A stretch of DNA of 64,000 nt. It comes from a virus. This document shows, piece by piece, positions 45,572 through 52,636 of this stretch. How positions within the stretch are numbered: position 1 is the stretch's first letter; every line of letters begins with the position of its first letter. Position numbers and translations under genes: made by a program. Location of the stretch: positions 17,968 to 81,967 of the IMG/VR virus record IMGVR_UViG_3300026292_000602. The stretch is one strand, 5' to 3'. The notes under the pieces are model-generated. The model was not told the DNA's origin. It did no database searches and worked only from the letters and a program-made list of their open reading frames with translations.

Positions 45572-45868
45572 ATGAGTCAAGATTTTAAAAGTAGAAATCC
45601 AAAGTTCGTAGGCTTAACCAGGTTTTGGGGAGGTCAGAAGAGAGGTTCTTGTGTGCAGGTGACTGTTGCAAGGAACTGGAGAAAAGAAGGTGACGTAGGT
45701 CCCGCAGATAAGTTCTTCAACTCCATAACATTGTCGAAGCAAGAAGCAGTGGCGTTGGCCCAGGACTTGTTGGACTTCGCAAGTGGGACTGAAGTAGACG
45801 AATTCGACGCACCAGTTTTGGAGTGTCAGACAGACTTTACACCAGCAGATAAACCGAGGGCAAATTAG
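45572..45868 (+). CDS. Hypothetical early protein, 98 aa
   Basis: NPKFVGLTRFWGGQKRGSCV, then FFNSITLSKQEAVALAQDLL; one beta-rich domain then a helix, acidic tail. The FWGG..RGxCVQ...S..F..T..EA..LA.DL pattern is phage-like without a known function. Confidence 0.65.
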   Translation: MSQDFKSRNPKFVGLTRFWGGQKRGSCVQVTVARNWRKEGDVGPADKFFNSITLSKQEAVALAQDLLDFASGTEVDEFDAPVLECQTDFTPADKPRAN

Positions 45869-45871
45869 GGG

Positions 45872-45900
45872 TTGACAAACCAATCCCTATATGCTATTAT
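45872..45900 (+). promoter_or_regulatory. Early-type promoter P17
   Basis: TTGACA at 45872, 17 bases, TATTAT at 45895. Confidence 0.83.
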
Positions 45901-45923
45901 AATATAATAATAAGGAGGGCAAC

Positions 45924-46112
45924 TTGAAACAAGTAATTCAAATTTTAGGATATTTTTTAATCGCACTAGGCTTGATGGCAGTAGCAGGATCAGGCGGAGA
46001 CTGTGATGGAAGATGTGGCCCAGGGAATTCAATCATCGAGATGATGCAGATCGCAGGTATCGGTCTAGCTATGATGATCACAGGGTTCTACTGTGCTATG
46101 CAGAAAAGTTAA
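45924..46112 (+). CDS. Small two-span membrane protein, 62 aa
   Basis: TTG start after AGGAGGGCAAC. MKQVIQILGYFLIALGLMAV, then a loop with CDGRCGPG and a second segment IAGIGLAMMITGFYCAM. Confidence 0.58.
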   Translation: MKQVIQILGYFLIALGLMAVAGSGGDCDGRCGPGNSIIEMMQIAGIGLAMMITGFYCAMQKS

Positions 46113-46120
46113 ATTAGGGG

Positions 46121-46149
46121 TTGACTTCTAGATACTCAGAAGTTATACT
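46121..46149 (+). promoter_or_regulatory. Early-type promoter P18
   Basis: TTGACT at 46121, 17 bases, TATACT at 46144. Confidence 0.82.
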
Positions 46150-46193
46150 GTAAGAACAATAAGGCAATAACAACATTTAAAAGCGAGGGCTAA

Positions 46194-47198
46194 ATGACAC
46201 AACAAATAAAAATCAAATCAGGCAGTTACAAGATTAGAGGCAAGGACGTCGAACTTGCTGGCATGGTCTTTCCAATGGTAGAAGAGTTCAAAGTAGGAGC
46301 TCAAGGTGGTTACGTAACTGTTGACGGAAAGGCTATTGCAGGCTTTCCAGATCGTAACATTAAGATCAAAGTTGACTCAGCAGATGACTACGAGTTAACA
46401 CGTGCCAAAACAACTGTTAGAGAAGAAACAGACGAAGAGACAATCGAACGTTTACGTGAACGATTCCAAATCCTAGAAGATATGACAAGAGCTTGTAAGA
46501 AAGGCGATGTACGTGCCATGATAGTTACAGGCCCTCCAGGAGTTGGTAAGTCATTCGGAGTAGAGAAAGTACTTGGTAAGCATGAGCTGATCGCTGAGTT
46601 AGGTGACAGACCTGCGAAGTATCAAGTTGTTAAGGGTGCGATGAGTGCCATAGGTTTATACTGTAAACTGTACAACTACGCCGACAAAGACAATGTACTA
46701 GTTTTTGATGACTGTGATAGTATACTACAAGAAGACTTGAGCTTGAACATTTTGAAAGCGGCTCTAGACTCTAAGAAGACTAGACGTATACATTGGAACA
46801 CAGATTCCTTCAAGTTACGTAACGAAGGTGTTCCGGACAGTTTCGAGTTCAAAGGTAGTGCAATCTTTATCACGAACATCAAGTTCGATAACGTTAAGTC
46901 TAAGAAGATGAGAGATCACTTAGAAGCTATTGAGAGTAGATGTCACTACATAGACTTGACGATTGATACTGAACGTGAGAAGATGTTACGTATCAAGCAG
47001 ATCGTTACTGATGGTATGCTGAATGAGTATGCATTGGGTGAAGAACAAGTCGAGAGAGTAATGGACTTTGTCGACATTAATAAAAAGAACTTAAGAGAGC
47101 TGTCATTAAGAACAGTACTTAAGATTGCGGACTTGGCTAAAGCATTTCCAAACAATTGGGAAGCTATGGCGGAGAATACAGTACTACGTAGAGCCTAG
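46194..47198 (+). CDS. AAA ATPase (MoxR/CbbQ-like), 334 aa
   Basis: MIVTGPPGVGKSFGVEKVLG carries Walker A (residues 113-120); NVLVFDDCDSILQEDLSLNI is Walker B with sensor-type residues; SAIFITNIKF is sensor I, and RCHYIDLTID follows with the arginine-finger region. The N-terminal 80 residues are a beta-rich domain unique to phage versions. It likely remodels a protein complex; the partner is unknown. No VWA partner gene is adjacent. Codon use here is less AGA-biased than in the neighbouring small genes (more CGT). Confidence 0.84.
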   Translation: MTQQIKIKSGSYKIRGKDVELAGMVFPMVEEFKVGAQGGYVTVDGKAIAGFPDRNIKIKVDSADDYELTRAKTTVREETDEETIERLRERFQILEDMTRACKKGDVRAMIVTGPPGVGKSFGVEKVLGKHELIAELGDRPAKYQVVKGAMSAIGLYCKLYNYADKDNVLVFDDCDSILQEDLSLNILKAALDSKKTRRIHWNTDSFKLRNEGVPDSFEFKGSAIFITNIKFDNVKSKKMRDHLEAIESRCHYIDLTIDTEREKMLRIKQIVTDGMLNEYALGEEQVERVMDFVDINKKNLRELSLRTVLKIADLAKAFPNNWEAMAENTVLRRA

Positions 47199-47326
47199 CC
47201 CTCAACTTGCTCCGTGTACTGTACGCCCCTGGTAGAGTTGTGCCCTCGGCTCTCCAGGGGCACTTTTATGGCTAAAACCTCGCACAAATACACACAAAAA
47301 AGATTGAAAAATACCACACATTTTGG

Positions 47327-47355
47327 TTGACCTTTGCTCTAGTAGACTGTATACT
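47327..47355 (+). promoter_or_regulatory. Early-type promoter P19
   Basis: TTGACC at 47327, 17 bases, TATACT at 47350. Confidence 0.82.
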
Positions 47356-47388
47356 GTAAGTATAATTAATTAAAGAGGGCTACACAAT

Positions 47389-47733
47389 ATGAACTATAAA
47401 CTATACCAAATACACTTAACAGACGCAGAGGTTGATCTTATTAATAGCAAGGGTCACAATGCAGTAGAGTCGCATAAGATGAAGCTTGATATGAGCTTTG
47501 ATAAGGCTCCACATAAGCTGGCTAAAGCGGCTATGGATAAGGGCTACTATACACACGTAGCCAACATAGAAGCAGAGGGCTTAGAGGGTGTGTTCGAAGT
47601 AGGTAACATAGGTCCAGAGGCTAACATACAGAGGCTGGCTCCTATGCACTCTGTTAGTGTTGCGGACGTAGTAGAGACTCCAGAGGGTGTGCGTCACGTT
47701 GTAGCTAGTGTAGGGTTCAAAGAACTAGCTTAA
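47389..47733 (+). CDS. Hypothetical early protein, 114 aa
   Basis: MNYKLYQIHLTDAEVDLINS, then YYTHVANIEAEGLEGVFEVG and SVSVADVVETPEGVRHVVAS. This is a marine T4-like phage protein type (KLYQI.LTD.E...IN..GH) of unknown function. It is the last gene of the early block, before a terminator. Confidence 0.7.
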   Translation: MNYKLYQIHLTDAEVDLINSKGHNAVESHKMKLDMSFDKAPHKLAKAAMDKGYYTHVANIEAEGLEGVFEVGNIGPEANIQRLAPMHSVSVADVVETPEGVRHVVASVGFKELA

Positions 47734-47755
47734 GACACAGTAGAAATAAAATAAT

Positions 47756-47781
47756 AAAAAGGTCCTTCGGGGCCTTTTTTT
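47756..47781 (+). terminator. Rho-independent terminator ending the early block
   Basis: AAAAAGGTCC-TTCG-GGGCCTTTTTTT: five-pair GC stem with a TTCG loop and seven T. Confidence 0.9.
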
Positions 47782-47917
47782 ATGAAAAAAATTTCTGAGG
47801 GGCGAGGGGCGTAGTATATTATTTTACGAGTACAGTTTAGCAGTGAGCAGGGGTAAAATCACCACCTCAAAAGCAAAAGTACTTCTATTAAAAAAACTGT
47901 AATCCAAATTTTTTGGC

Positions 47918-48040
47918 TTAAAGACCCTTTTCGTTTACTGCCCAAACTATAAGCATTAATAGTACTAACAGTATCACATAGGGTAGGAAAGTGTAATACT
48001 TGTAGCTTATAATGGTTAATTGCTCAATATACGTATGCAT
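47918..48040 (-). CDS. Possible small membrane protein, 40 aa
   Basis: MHTYIEQLTIISYKYYTFLP then YVILLVLLMLIVWAVNEKGL, one membrane segment. No ribosome-binding site; a TTAAATAC late-like motif abuts the ATG. Confidence 0.4.
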   Translation of the reverse strand: MHTYIEQLTIISYKYYTFLPYVILLVLLMLIVWAVNEKGL

Positions 48041-48054
48041 ACTAGTATTTAAAC

Positions 48055-48083
48055 TTGACTTTTATCCACTTATATAGTAGTAT
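48055..48083 (+). promoter_or_regulatory. Early-type promoter P20
   Basis: TTGACT at 48055, 17 bases, TAGTAT at 48078; leader before ATG 48093 would be about three bases. Confidence 0.65.
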
Positions 48084-48092
48084 AAGTACAGT

Positions 48093-48359
48093 ATGAAAGC
48101 AATACGTGTATTAGTATTATTATTTGTGTGTTTGAGCTCTTCTGCTTGTAGTAGCAGTTTAGTATTAAGCTCATTAGGGCTTGGAATGGGTGTTGCCCAG
48201 AAGTCCGTTGCTAGTACAGTATATTCGGGTGTTGATGTAGGGGTTAGTGCAACCACTGGTAAGTCAATACGTGAACACGTACTAGAACCAGCAGAAGAAG
48301 AAAACAAAACATTACAACCCAACAATAATAGACATATAGAATGGGTCACGCCGAAATAG
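48093..48359 (+). CDS. Lipoprotein, 88 aa
   Basis: MKAIRVLVLLFVCLSSSACS has lipobox SSAC (Cys19). The mature chain is Ser/Val/Gly-rich (LGLGMGVAQKSVASTVYSGV), a pattern of small phage lipoproteins; the tail is charged. Confidence 0.7.
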   Translation: MKAIRVLVLLFVCLSSSACSSSLVLSSLGLGMGVAQKSVASTVYSGVDVGVSATTGKSIREHVLEPAEEENKTLQPNNNRHIEWVTPK

Positions 48360-48425
48360 ATTTCTAGGTCTAAATTTTTTTGCGATCATTTTTTCTGCTC
48401 ATAATAACCTTTTTGTGTAAGTCCA

Positions 48426-48433
48426 AATAAATA
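48426..48433 (+). promoter_or_regulatory. T4-like late promoter (AATAAATA)
   Basis: CAAATAAATACAAG 30 bases before ATG 48463. Confidence 0.5.
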
Positions 48434-48462
48434 CAAGTGACGACCAATAGAGGAGAAACATT

Positions 48463-48993
48463 ATGGATCAAAACTCCAATAACAAAATTGATGAACTACT
48501 AGCTATCATGGACGAGGTTAGAGCAAAGCTCGATCATGTTGAAAGTGTTTTATTACCTACTATGGAGTCAGACTACGACCCGGCTATGGCAGATGCAGAA
48601 GATACTATGATGGATCCTATGCATGACGACACAGCAGACGACAGCGACGCAGAACTATTTCACCCAGCAGACCCAGTACCACCTATGCATACAGAGACTA
48701 TGCCAGAGATGCCTACTGATATGCCATTGTTTGATGATACAGTAACTGAAGAGCCAACGCCTGCTAACGATGATATGCACACTCACGAAGATGGTACTAC
48801 CCACGAACACGAAGGTGGCGATGTACCGCATACACACGATGAGCCAATGCCAGCAGTAGCACCTGACCCAAATATGCCAGCTCCAATGCCTGATGAAGTA
48901 GCGATGCCTCAAACAGAAGCAGAAGAGATAGCAGACCAAACTATGTACGACTCATTACCAAGTGATACTGAGCCTACAAAAGAATCAGAGTAA
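48463..48993 (+). CDS. Acidic Met/His-rich protein, 176 aa
   Basis: Helical start (NNKIDELLAIMDEVRAKLDH), then a long Asp/Glu/Pro/Met stretch with MPEMPTDMPLF and a His cluster MHTHEDGTTHEHEGGDVPHT. Repeated Met-Pro and His-x-His pairs suggest metal (Cu/Zn/Ni) binding or a disordered linker. AGGAGAAACATT precedes the ATG. No homologue recognised. Confidence 0.68.
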   Translation: MDQNSNNKIDELLAIMDEVRAKLDHVESVLLPTMESDYDPAMADAEDTMMDPMHDDTADDSDAELFHPADPVPPMHTETMPEMPTDMPLFDDTVTEEPTPANDDMHTHEDGTTHEHEGGDVPHTHDEPMPAVAPDPNMPAPMPDEVAMPQTEAEEIADQTMYDSLPSDTEPTKESE

Positions 48994-49004
48994 CACCTCT
49001 GTAT

Positions 49005-49074
49005 AGGACTTTGTAACCGACGACCGCACTAGAGCGGGGAAGAAGCGAGAGTAGAGATCCCCGCAAGTCCTTTT
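49005..49074 (+). ncRNA. Two-stem structured RNA ending in a T-run
   Basis: AGGACTT (49005-49011) pairs with AAGTCCT (49065-49071), stacked directly on GCGGGGA (49034-49040) with TCCCCGC (49058-49064), followed by TTTT. An elaborate terminator or a small RNA processed from the 176-aa gene's transcript. Confidence 0.6.
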
Positions 49075-49136
49075 AAACTAATACTTAATTCCCTACACAC
49101 GAACTTAAATAATACTGCACAATATTTGTGCAACTT

Positions 49137-49508
49137 ATGAACTTTAAAAACTTAATAACCTGGTTACCTATAATGGCCGCTTTAATCGGTTCGCTATACA
49201 CGGGTATCAACGTTGTGTCAAAAATGAATAATACGTTGGAGGCACACACAATAGCTATTTCAGAAATGACGTCAACACTTAAAAGTATTGATGAGAAGTA
49301 TGAAATAGAAATTAAAAATCTAACACAAAAGTACACAGAAGCAAGAGAAGAACTATTCCAAGAGATGACTAGAGTTTGGACTGACGTTAATAGAAATGAC
49401 GCTAATCTAGATGCTATGAATCAATCATACTACAAGTTAGACGATGCAATACGCCAATTCGGATATGACCTTAAAGATCTGAAACGTGAGCTAGAAGGTG
49501 GATATTAA
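49137..49508 (+). CDS. Membrane-anchored coiled-coil protein, 123 aa
   Basis: MNFKNLITWLPIMAALIGSL is a membrane anchor, then heptad-type helix MSTLKSIDEKYEIEI-like and KYTEAREELFQEMTRVWTDV. Same plan as 27240 and 50976. TGCACAATATTTGTGCA, a near-perfect palindrome, lies just upstream. Confidence 0.68.
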   Translation: MNFKNLITWLPIMAALIGSLYTGINVVSKMNNTLEAHTIAISEMTSTLKSIDEKYEIEIKNLTQKYTEAREELFQEMTRVWTDVNRNDANLDAMNQSYYKLDDAIRQFGYDLKDLKRELEGGY

Positions 49509-49598
49509 GTGAATGAGTTTTTTAATTCTTGGAAGTTTGCTTTAATAATAGGCATACTCCTTGCACTACTGGCAGTATTTGGAGGACCTAATGGATAG
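49509..49598 (+). CDS. Small single-span membrane protein, 29 aa
   Basis: GTG start next to the previous stop. MNEFFNSWKFALIIGILLAL then LAVFGGPNG. The end overlaps the next ATG, implying coupled translation. Confidence 0.5.
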   Translation: MNEFFNSWKFALIIGILLALLAVFGGPNG

Positions 49599-50046
49599 AA
49601 ATGTATTCACAGGTGTACTAATTCTTATTATAGTACTAGTGGCTTTCTTCGTTAAGCCTGCAAATGCACGTAATGAATACTTGCAGTACGATAGTCATTG
49701 TGACGGACCAACACTTGAACCATATGTAGAGTACAGTCAAAGTGAAAGTACGTCAACAGGTTCTAGTACATACGGATCCAATGATGACAGAGGTACTATA
49801 GGTTTAAGATTACGTATACCATTAAGCTCAACTTGTAGTAAAACATACAAGAAAACAATGGAAGAGAATGCATTACTAAGACAACAATTAGAAATGCTTA
49901 AGATGTGCGGTCGTTACAAAGATCTAGAGCTTGGTGAAGAATTTGCTATGGTACGTGAAAAGTGCAAGGGTGTTAAACGTAAAGCAGGTACTGAAGACGA
50001 GGAACGTGAAATTCCTGAAACTCTACTTACTCCTTTAAAAGATTAA
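49591..50046 (+). CDS. Exported protein, 151 aa
   Basis: ATG 49591 after GGAGGACCTA. Signal peptide MDRNVFTGVLILIIVLVAFF then VKPANA, cut before RNEYLQ. Ser/Thr-rich beta region (YSQSESTSTGSSTYGSNDDR) with GTIGLRLRIPLSSTC, then a coiled coil (MEENALLRQQLEMLKMCGRY) and a charged tail. Together with 49137 and 49509 it may form an envelope-spanning set (spanin-like), by architecture only. Confidence 0.66.
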   Translation: MDRNVFTGVLILIIVLVAFFVKPANARNEYLQYDSHCDGPTLEPYVEYSQSESTSTGSSTYGSNDDRGTIGLRLRIPLSSTCSKTYKKTMEENALLRQQLEMLKMCGRYKDLELGEEFAMVREKCKGVKRKAGTEDEEREIPETLLTPLKD

Positions 50047-50214
50047 TTATTCAAAAAACTTGCGAGACCAAATAAGTCCGCCAACACTAGTAACCATTAT
50101 AATAATGCCTGTTAGGAATGGAGCATAAAGTCCACCTAGCATTAATAATAATCCTAATATGATAATAGGCACGATGATCTTCATGCCTTGTAGTAATAAT
50201 ATTATTTCGTCCAC
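50047..50214 (-). CDS. Small two-span membrane protein, 55 aa
   Basis: GTG start. IIVPIIILGLLLMLGGLYAP and FLTGIIIMVTSVGGLIW are two membrane segments; tail SRKFFE. It begins five bases after the bL12 stop. Confidence 0.52.
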   Translation of the reverse strand: MDEIILLLQGMKIIVPIIILGLLLMLGGLYAPFLTGIIIMVTSVGGLIWSRKFFE

Positions 50215-50218
50215 TATA

Positions 50219-50584
50219 TTATTTTAAGCTAACAGTTCCGCCAGCTTCTTCTAGTTTCTTTTTAACTTCTTCTGCTTTTTCTTTATCAGCGTCTTCAACT
50301 ACAGGCTTAGGTAATGCTTCAACAAAAGTCTTTGCCTCCATTAAACCTAATCCCATTATTTCTTTAACTGCTTTAAGCACGTTAATCTTCTTTTCGCCAA
50401 AGCCTTCAAGCACAACTGTTGCTGTTGCTTTTTCTTCTGCTACTGCACCTGCTACTGCTGGTGCTCCTGCAACCATGTTGTCCAAATCAATGTTCCACTC
50501 TTTAGCTAATCTTTTTGATAGCTCTAAGGCTTCCATTACGTTTAGTTGACCTAAGTCTTTAACTAATGATTCTAATTTTTCCAT
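50219..50584 (-). CDS. rplL: Ribosomal protein bL12 (L7/L12), 121 aa
   Basis: N-terminal dimerisation helix pair (residues 1-33), Ala/Gly hinge [13 protein letters not shown], then the C-terminal domain with [20 protein letters not shown] (the factor-binding helices), [20 protein letters not shown] and [13 protein letters not shown]. Complete and the same length as bacterial bL12. It can replace host copies in the ribosomal stalk and recruit elongation factors. Viral bL12 is known from other marine phages. Confidence 0.94.
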   Translation of the reverse strand: MEKLESLVKDLGQLNVMEALELSKRLAKEWNIDLDNMVAGAPAVAGAVAEEKATATVVLEGFGEKKINVLKAVKEIMGLGLMEAKTFVEALPKPVVEDADKEKAEEVKKKLEEAGGTVSLK

Positions 50585-50589
50585 GTTTC

Positions 50590-50811
50590 CTATTCTGAAA
50601 GGATAAGTTTTTTAATCGTAATCGAACCGTCTATGTTCTTTTCCAACTCAGCCTTAGATTTGATACACTGATACTTAATGCCTTCTGAGTATTGTCTTTC
50701 AGCTGTACGTTTGCCTCTTAAACAAGCACCCATGCTATCTTGTATTCTGTGTTCCTTGATTTCATTGTTCATGAACATCAATAATGCTACTACCACGTCA
50801 ATCATCATCAA
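50590..50811 (-). CDS. Small membrane-anchored protein, 73 aa
   Basis: [20 protein letters not shown], then [20 protein letters not shown] and [17 protein letters not shown]. The N-anchor plus two-Cys domain (CLRGKR...YQC) is frequent in marine T4-like phages. Function unknown. Confidence 0.66.
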   Translation of the reverse strand: MMMIDVVVALLMFMNNEIKEHRIQDSMGACLRGKRTAERQYSEGIKYQCIKSKAELEKNIDGSITIKKLILSE

Positions 50812-50817
50812 CCCTTT

Positions 50818-50976
50818 CTATATTCTTAACAATTTTTCTAACCAAGTCTTAGGTTCTACGTCACCTGTTCTAAAGCAACCCCATTCAAAAATATCAATAG
50901 CTACGTAGTAGCCCATATAGAAAGCAATCACTAATAGTGTTGCAAAGAATAATCCTAGTAGCATAGCTTTAAACAT
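50818..50976 (-). CDS. Small membrane protein, 52 aa
   Basis: MFKAMLLGLFFATLLVIAFY, then GYYVAIDIFEWGCFRTGDVE, one membrane segment with an outside tail. TAATG overlap with the coiled-coil gene upstream. Confidence 0.55.
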   Translation of the reverse strand: MFKAMLLGLFFATLLVIAFYMGYYVAIDIFEWGCFRTGDVEPKTWLEKLLRI

Positions 50977-51398
50977 TAGTGGTCTCCGTTACCATTCTTG
51001 TAGTGCATATCTCTACTTGCGTCTTTTAGTTTCTCTATATCGCTTGACATCTTCTCTACTTGTTTTGAAAGGAAGTCGATATTAACTTTGTTAGTCATAT
51101 TAGATTCAAGAACCTTTTCCATCTTCTCTACTGCTTTGTAAAGTTCCTCAATTAACATAAATTGTTCTAGGTCGTTTTGGGATTGGCCTAATTCGCCACG
51201 TGGGTACTTGATTCTAAATTCTGTATTTGCTTCAAGGTCTTTTTGCATTAATGTTAATGTATTGCTATGTTGGTTTAACTTTTCAGTTATTCCAAAGTAT
51301 GCCCAAACACCCATACATATAGCACCAATGATTGCGATCATGTTTCTGATCGGCATACTAATATTTGTGTTATCGTTTAGTTTAACATCTTTACTCAT
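50976..51398 (-). CDS. Membrane-anchored coiled-coil protein, 140 aa
   Basis: Membrane segment MIAIIGAICMGVWAYFGI (residues 20-37), then long helices (LEQFMLIEELYKAVEKMEKV, VEKMSSDIEKLKDASRD). A YPRGELGQSQNDLEQFMLIE block recurs in marine T4-like phages. GATAAATA lies 18 bases upstream. Confidence 0.68.
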   Translation of the reverse strand: MSKDVKLNDNTNISMPIRNMIAIIGAICMGVWAYFGITEKLNQHSNTLTLMQKDLEANTEFRIKYPRGELGQSQNDLEQFMLIEELYKAVEKMEKVLESNMTNKVNIDFLSKQVEKMSSDIEKLKDASRDMHYKNGNGDH

Positions 51399-51415
51399 AA
51401 ACCCTTTTTAATGAG

Positions 51416-51423
51416 TATTTATC
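51416..51423 (-). promoter_or_regulatory. T4-like late promoter (GATAAATA)
   Basis: Minus strand CGATAAATACTC 18 bases before ATG 51398. Confidence 0.55.
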
Positions 51424-51565
51424 GATCTTTGTTAAACAACTCGAATAATGTACGTACTTTTTCTTGTAGCACCTCTATTGCAGTATGCATTTTAGCTAAT
51501 ACTATTACTAGTGAGATAAAGCCCAAAGCAATAGGCCATAGCTGAGAGATTTCGTTAAGATTCAT
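51419..51565 (-). CDS. Small membrane protein, 48 aa
   Basis: MNLNEISQLWPIALGFISLV then IVLAKMHTAIEVLQEKVRTL: one membrane segment, short coiled coil. A late motif AATAAATA lies at 51597-51604. Confidence 0.55.
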   Translation of the reverse strand: MNLNEISQLWPIALGFISLVIVLAKMHTAIEVLQEKVRTLFELFNKDR

Positions 51566-51596
51566 TTGATCGCCCTCCAGGAGTCGGTAGCAACTG

Positions 51597-51604
51597 TATT
51601 TATT
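51597..51604 (-). promoter_or_regulatory. T4-like late promoter (AATAAATA)
   Basis: Minus strand TAATAAATACAG 32 bases before ATG 51565. Confidence 0.5.
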
Positions 51605-51619
51605 ACGTTAAATACAGAT

Positions 51620-51826
51620 ATGAAGACCAAGTACAAAACAAGTGCCATACAAGCATTAATAGTATTAGTTCCAACATATCTAGTAGCCTTTGCAACAGAA
51701 AAAATGGTCTATACTATACCTATGTTAGCGGCCGCAAGTTTTGTAGCCGCGGCGTTTAGTAAAGACGATATACCAAATCGTTTAGATGATATATCTAAAG
51801 ACTCACGTGAAGACGGCGGAAGTTAA
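51620..51826 (+). CDS. Small two-span membrane protein, 68 aa
   Basis: MKTKYKTSAIQALIVLVPTY, membrane segments LIVLVPTYLVAFA and IPMLAAASFVAAAF, charged tail. TTAAATAC lies ten bases before the ATG. An upstream in-frame ATG (51566) would overlap the divergent gene's promoter. It ends 18 bases before hemF. Confidence 0.58.
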   Translation: MKTKYKTSAIQALIVLVPTYLVAFATEKMVYTIPMLAAASFVAAAFSKDDIPNRLDDISKDSREDGGS

Positions 51827-51844
51827 TTACACTCGGATTATACA

Positions 51845-52636
51845 ATGAAGCAACAAGCACTAACGTGGTTCCATAAGTTGCAAGATGATATTTGGAATGT
51901 TTGGAAACAAACAGACGGAAGCGGAAAAGTAAACGAATGGGGCTCAGGTGAATATAGAATTTGGACAGGTGACGTGTATGAAAAGGCCGGTGTCGCATTT
52001 AGTAACGTAAAGAATACCTTGCCAGCCCAGCTAGGTGATTTGGCAGGACAACCATTTGAATCATTTGGTGTGTCCGTTGTAGTTCACACAGGCAATCCAA
52101 ATACTCCAGGACTTCATTTCAATACAAGATATATTACTACACCTAACAAGGCTTGGTTTGGTGGCGGAATGGATATAACACCTTACGTAGACAACCACCC
52201 ATTAATAAATTGGTATCATAATAAACTGATGACTATGTGCGACAAGCATAACGAAAACTATTACGAAAAGTTTAGCAAAGACTGTGATGACTATTTCTAT
52301 TTGCCACATAGAGAAGAACATAGAGGAGCAGGTGGAATATTTTTTGATTACCTCCCAGCACCAATAGGTGATACACAAGGTTGGCCACAAACACAAGAGA
52401 ATTGGAAATTTGTACAAGACGTTGGCACAACGTTTATAGAAGTTATGCAGTATGTTGTTGACAACACAGCTAATATAAAATTTACACACGAAGATAAAAA
52501 CAAACAATTAATTAAACGTGGACGATATGTAGAATTTAATTTGTTATACGATAAAGGCACACGTTTCGGTTTAGAAGCCGGCGGTCATACAGAAGCAATA
52601 TTAATGAGTATGCCTCCTAATGCGAGATGGACATGA
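51845..52636 (+). CDS. hemF: Oxygen-dependent coproporphyrinogen-III oxidase, 263 aa
   Basis: Family blocks in order: GVSVVVHTGNPNTPGLHFNT, WFGGGMDITPYV (104-115), FYLPHREEHRGAGGIFFDYL (151-170), and RYVEFNLLYDKGTRFGLEAG followed by TEAILMSMPP. It converts coproporphyrinogen III to protoporphyrinogen IX using O2. The chain stops at PPNARWT, roughly 30 residues earlier than cellular HemF, because the hemB start overlaps in ATGA. The active-site residues lie before the cut. Coupled to hemB. Confidence 0.92.
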   Translation: MKQQALTWFHKLQDDIWNVWKQTDGSGKVNEWGSGEYRIWTGDVYEKAGVAFSNVKNTLPAQLGDLAGQPFESFGVSVVVHTGNPNTPGLHFNTRYITTPNKAWFGGGMDITPYVDNHPLINWYHNKLMTMCDKHNENYYEKFSKDCDDYFYLPHREEHRGAGGIFFDYLPAPIGDTQGWPQTQENWKFVQDVGTTFIEVMQYVVDNTANIKFTHEDKNKQLIKRGRYVEFNLLYDKGTRFGLEAGGHTEAILMSMPPNARWT

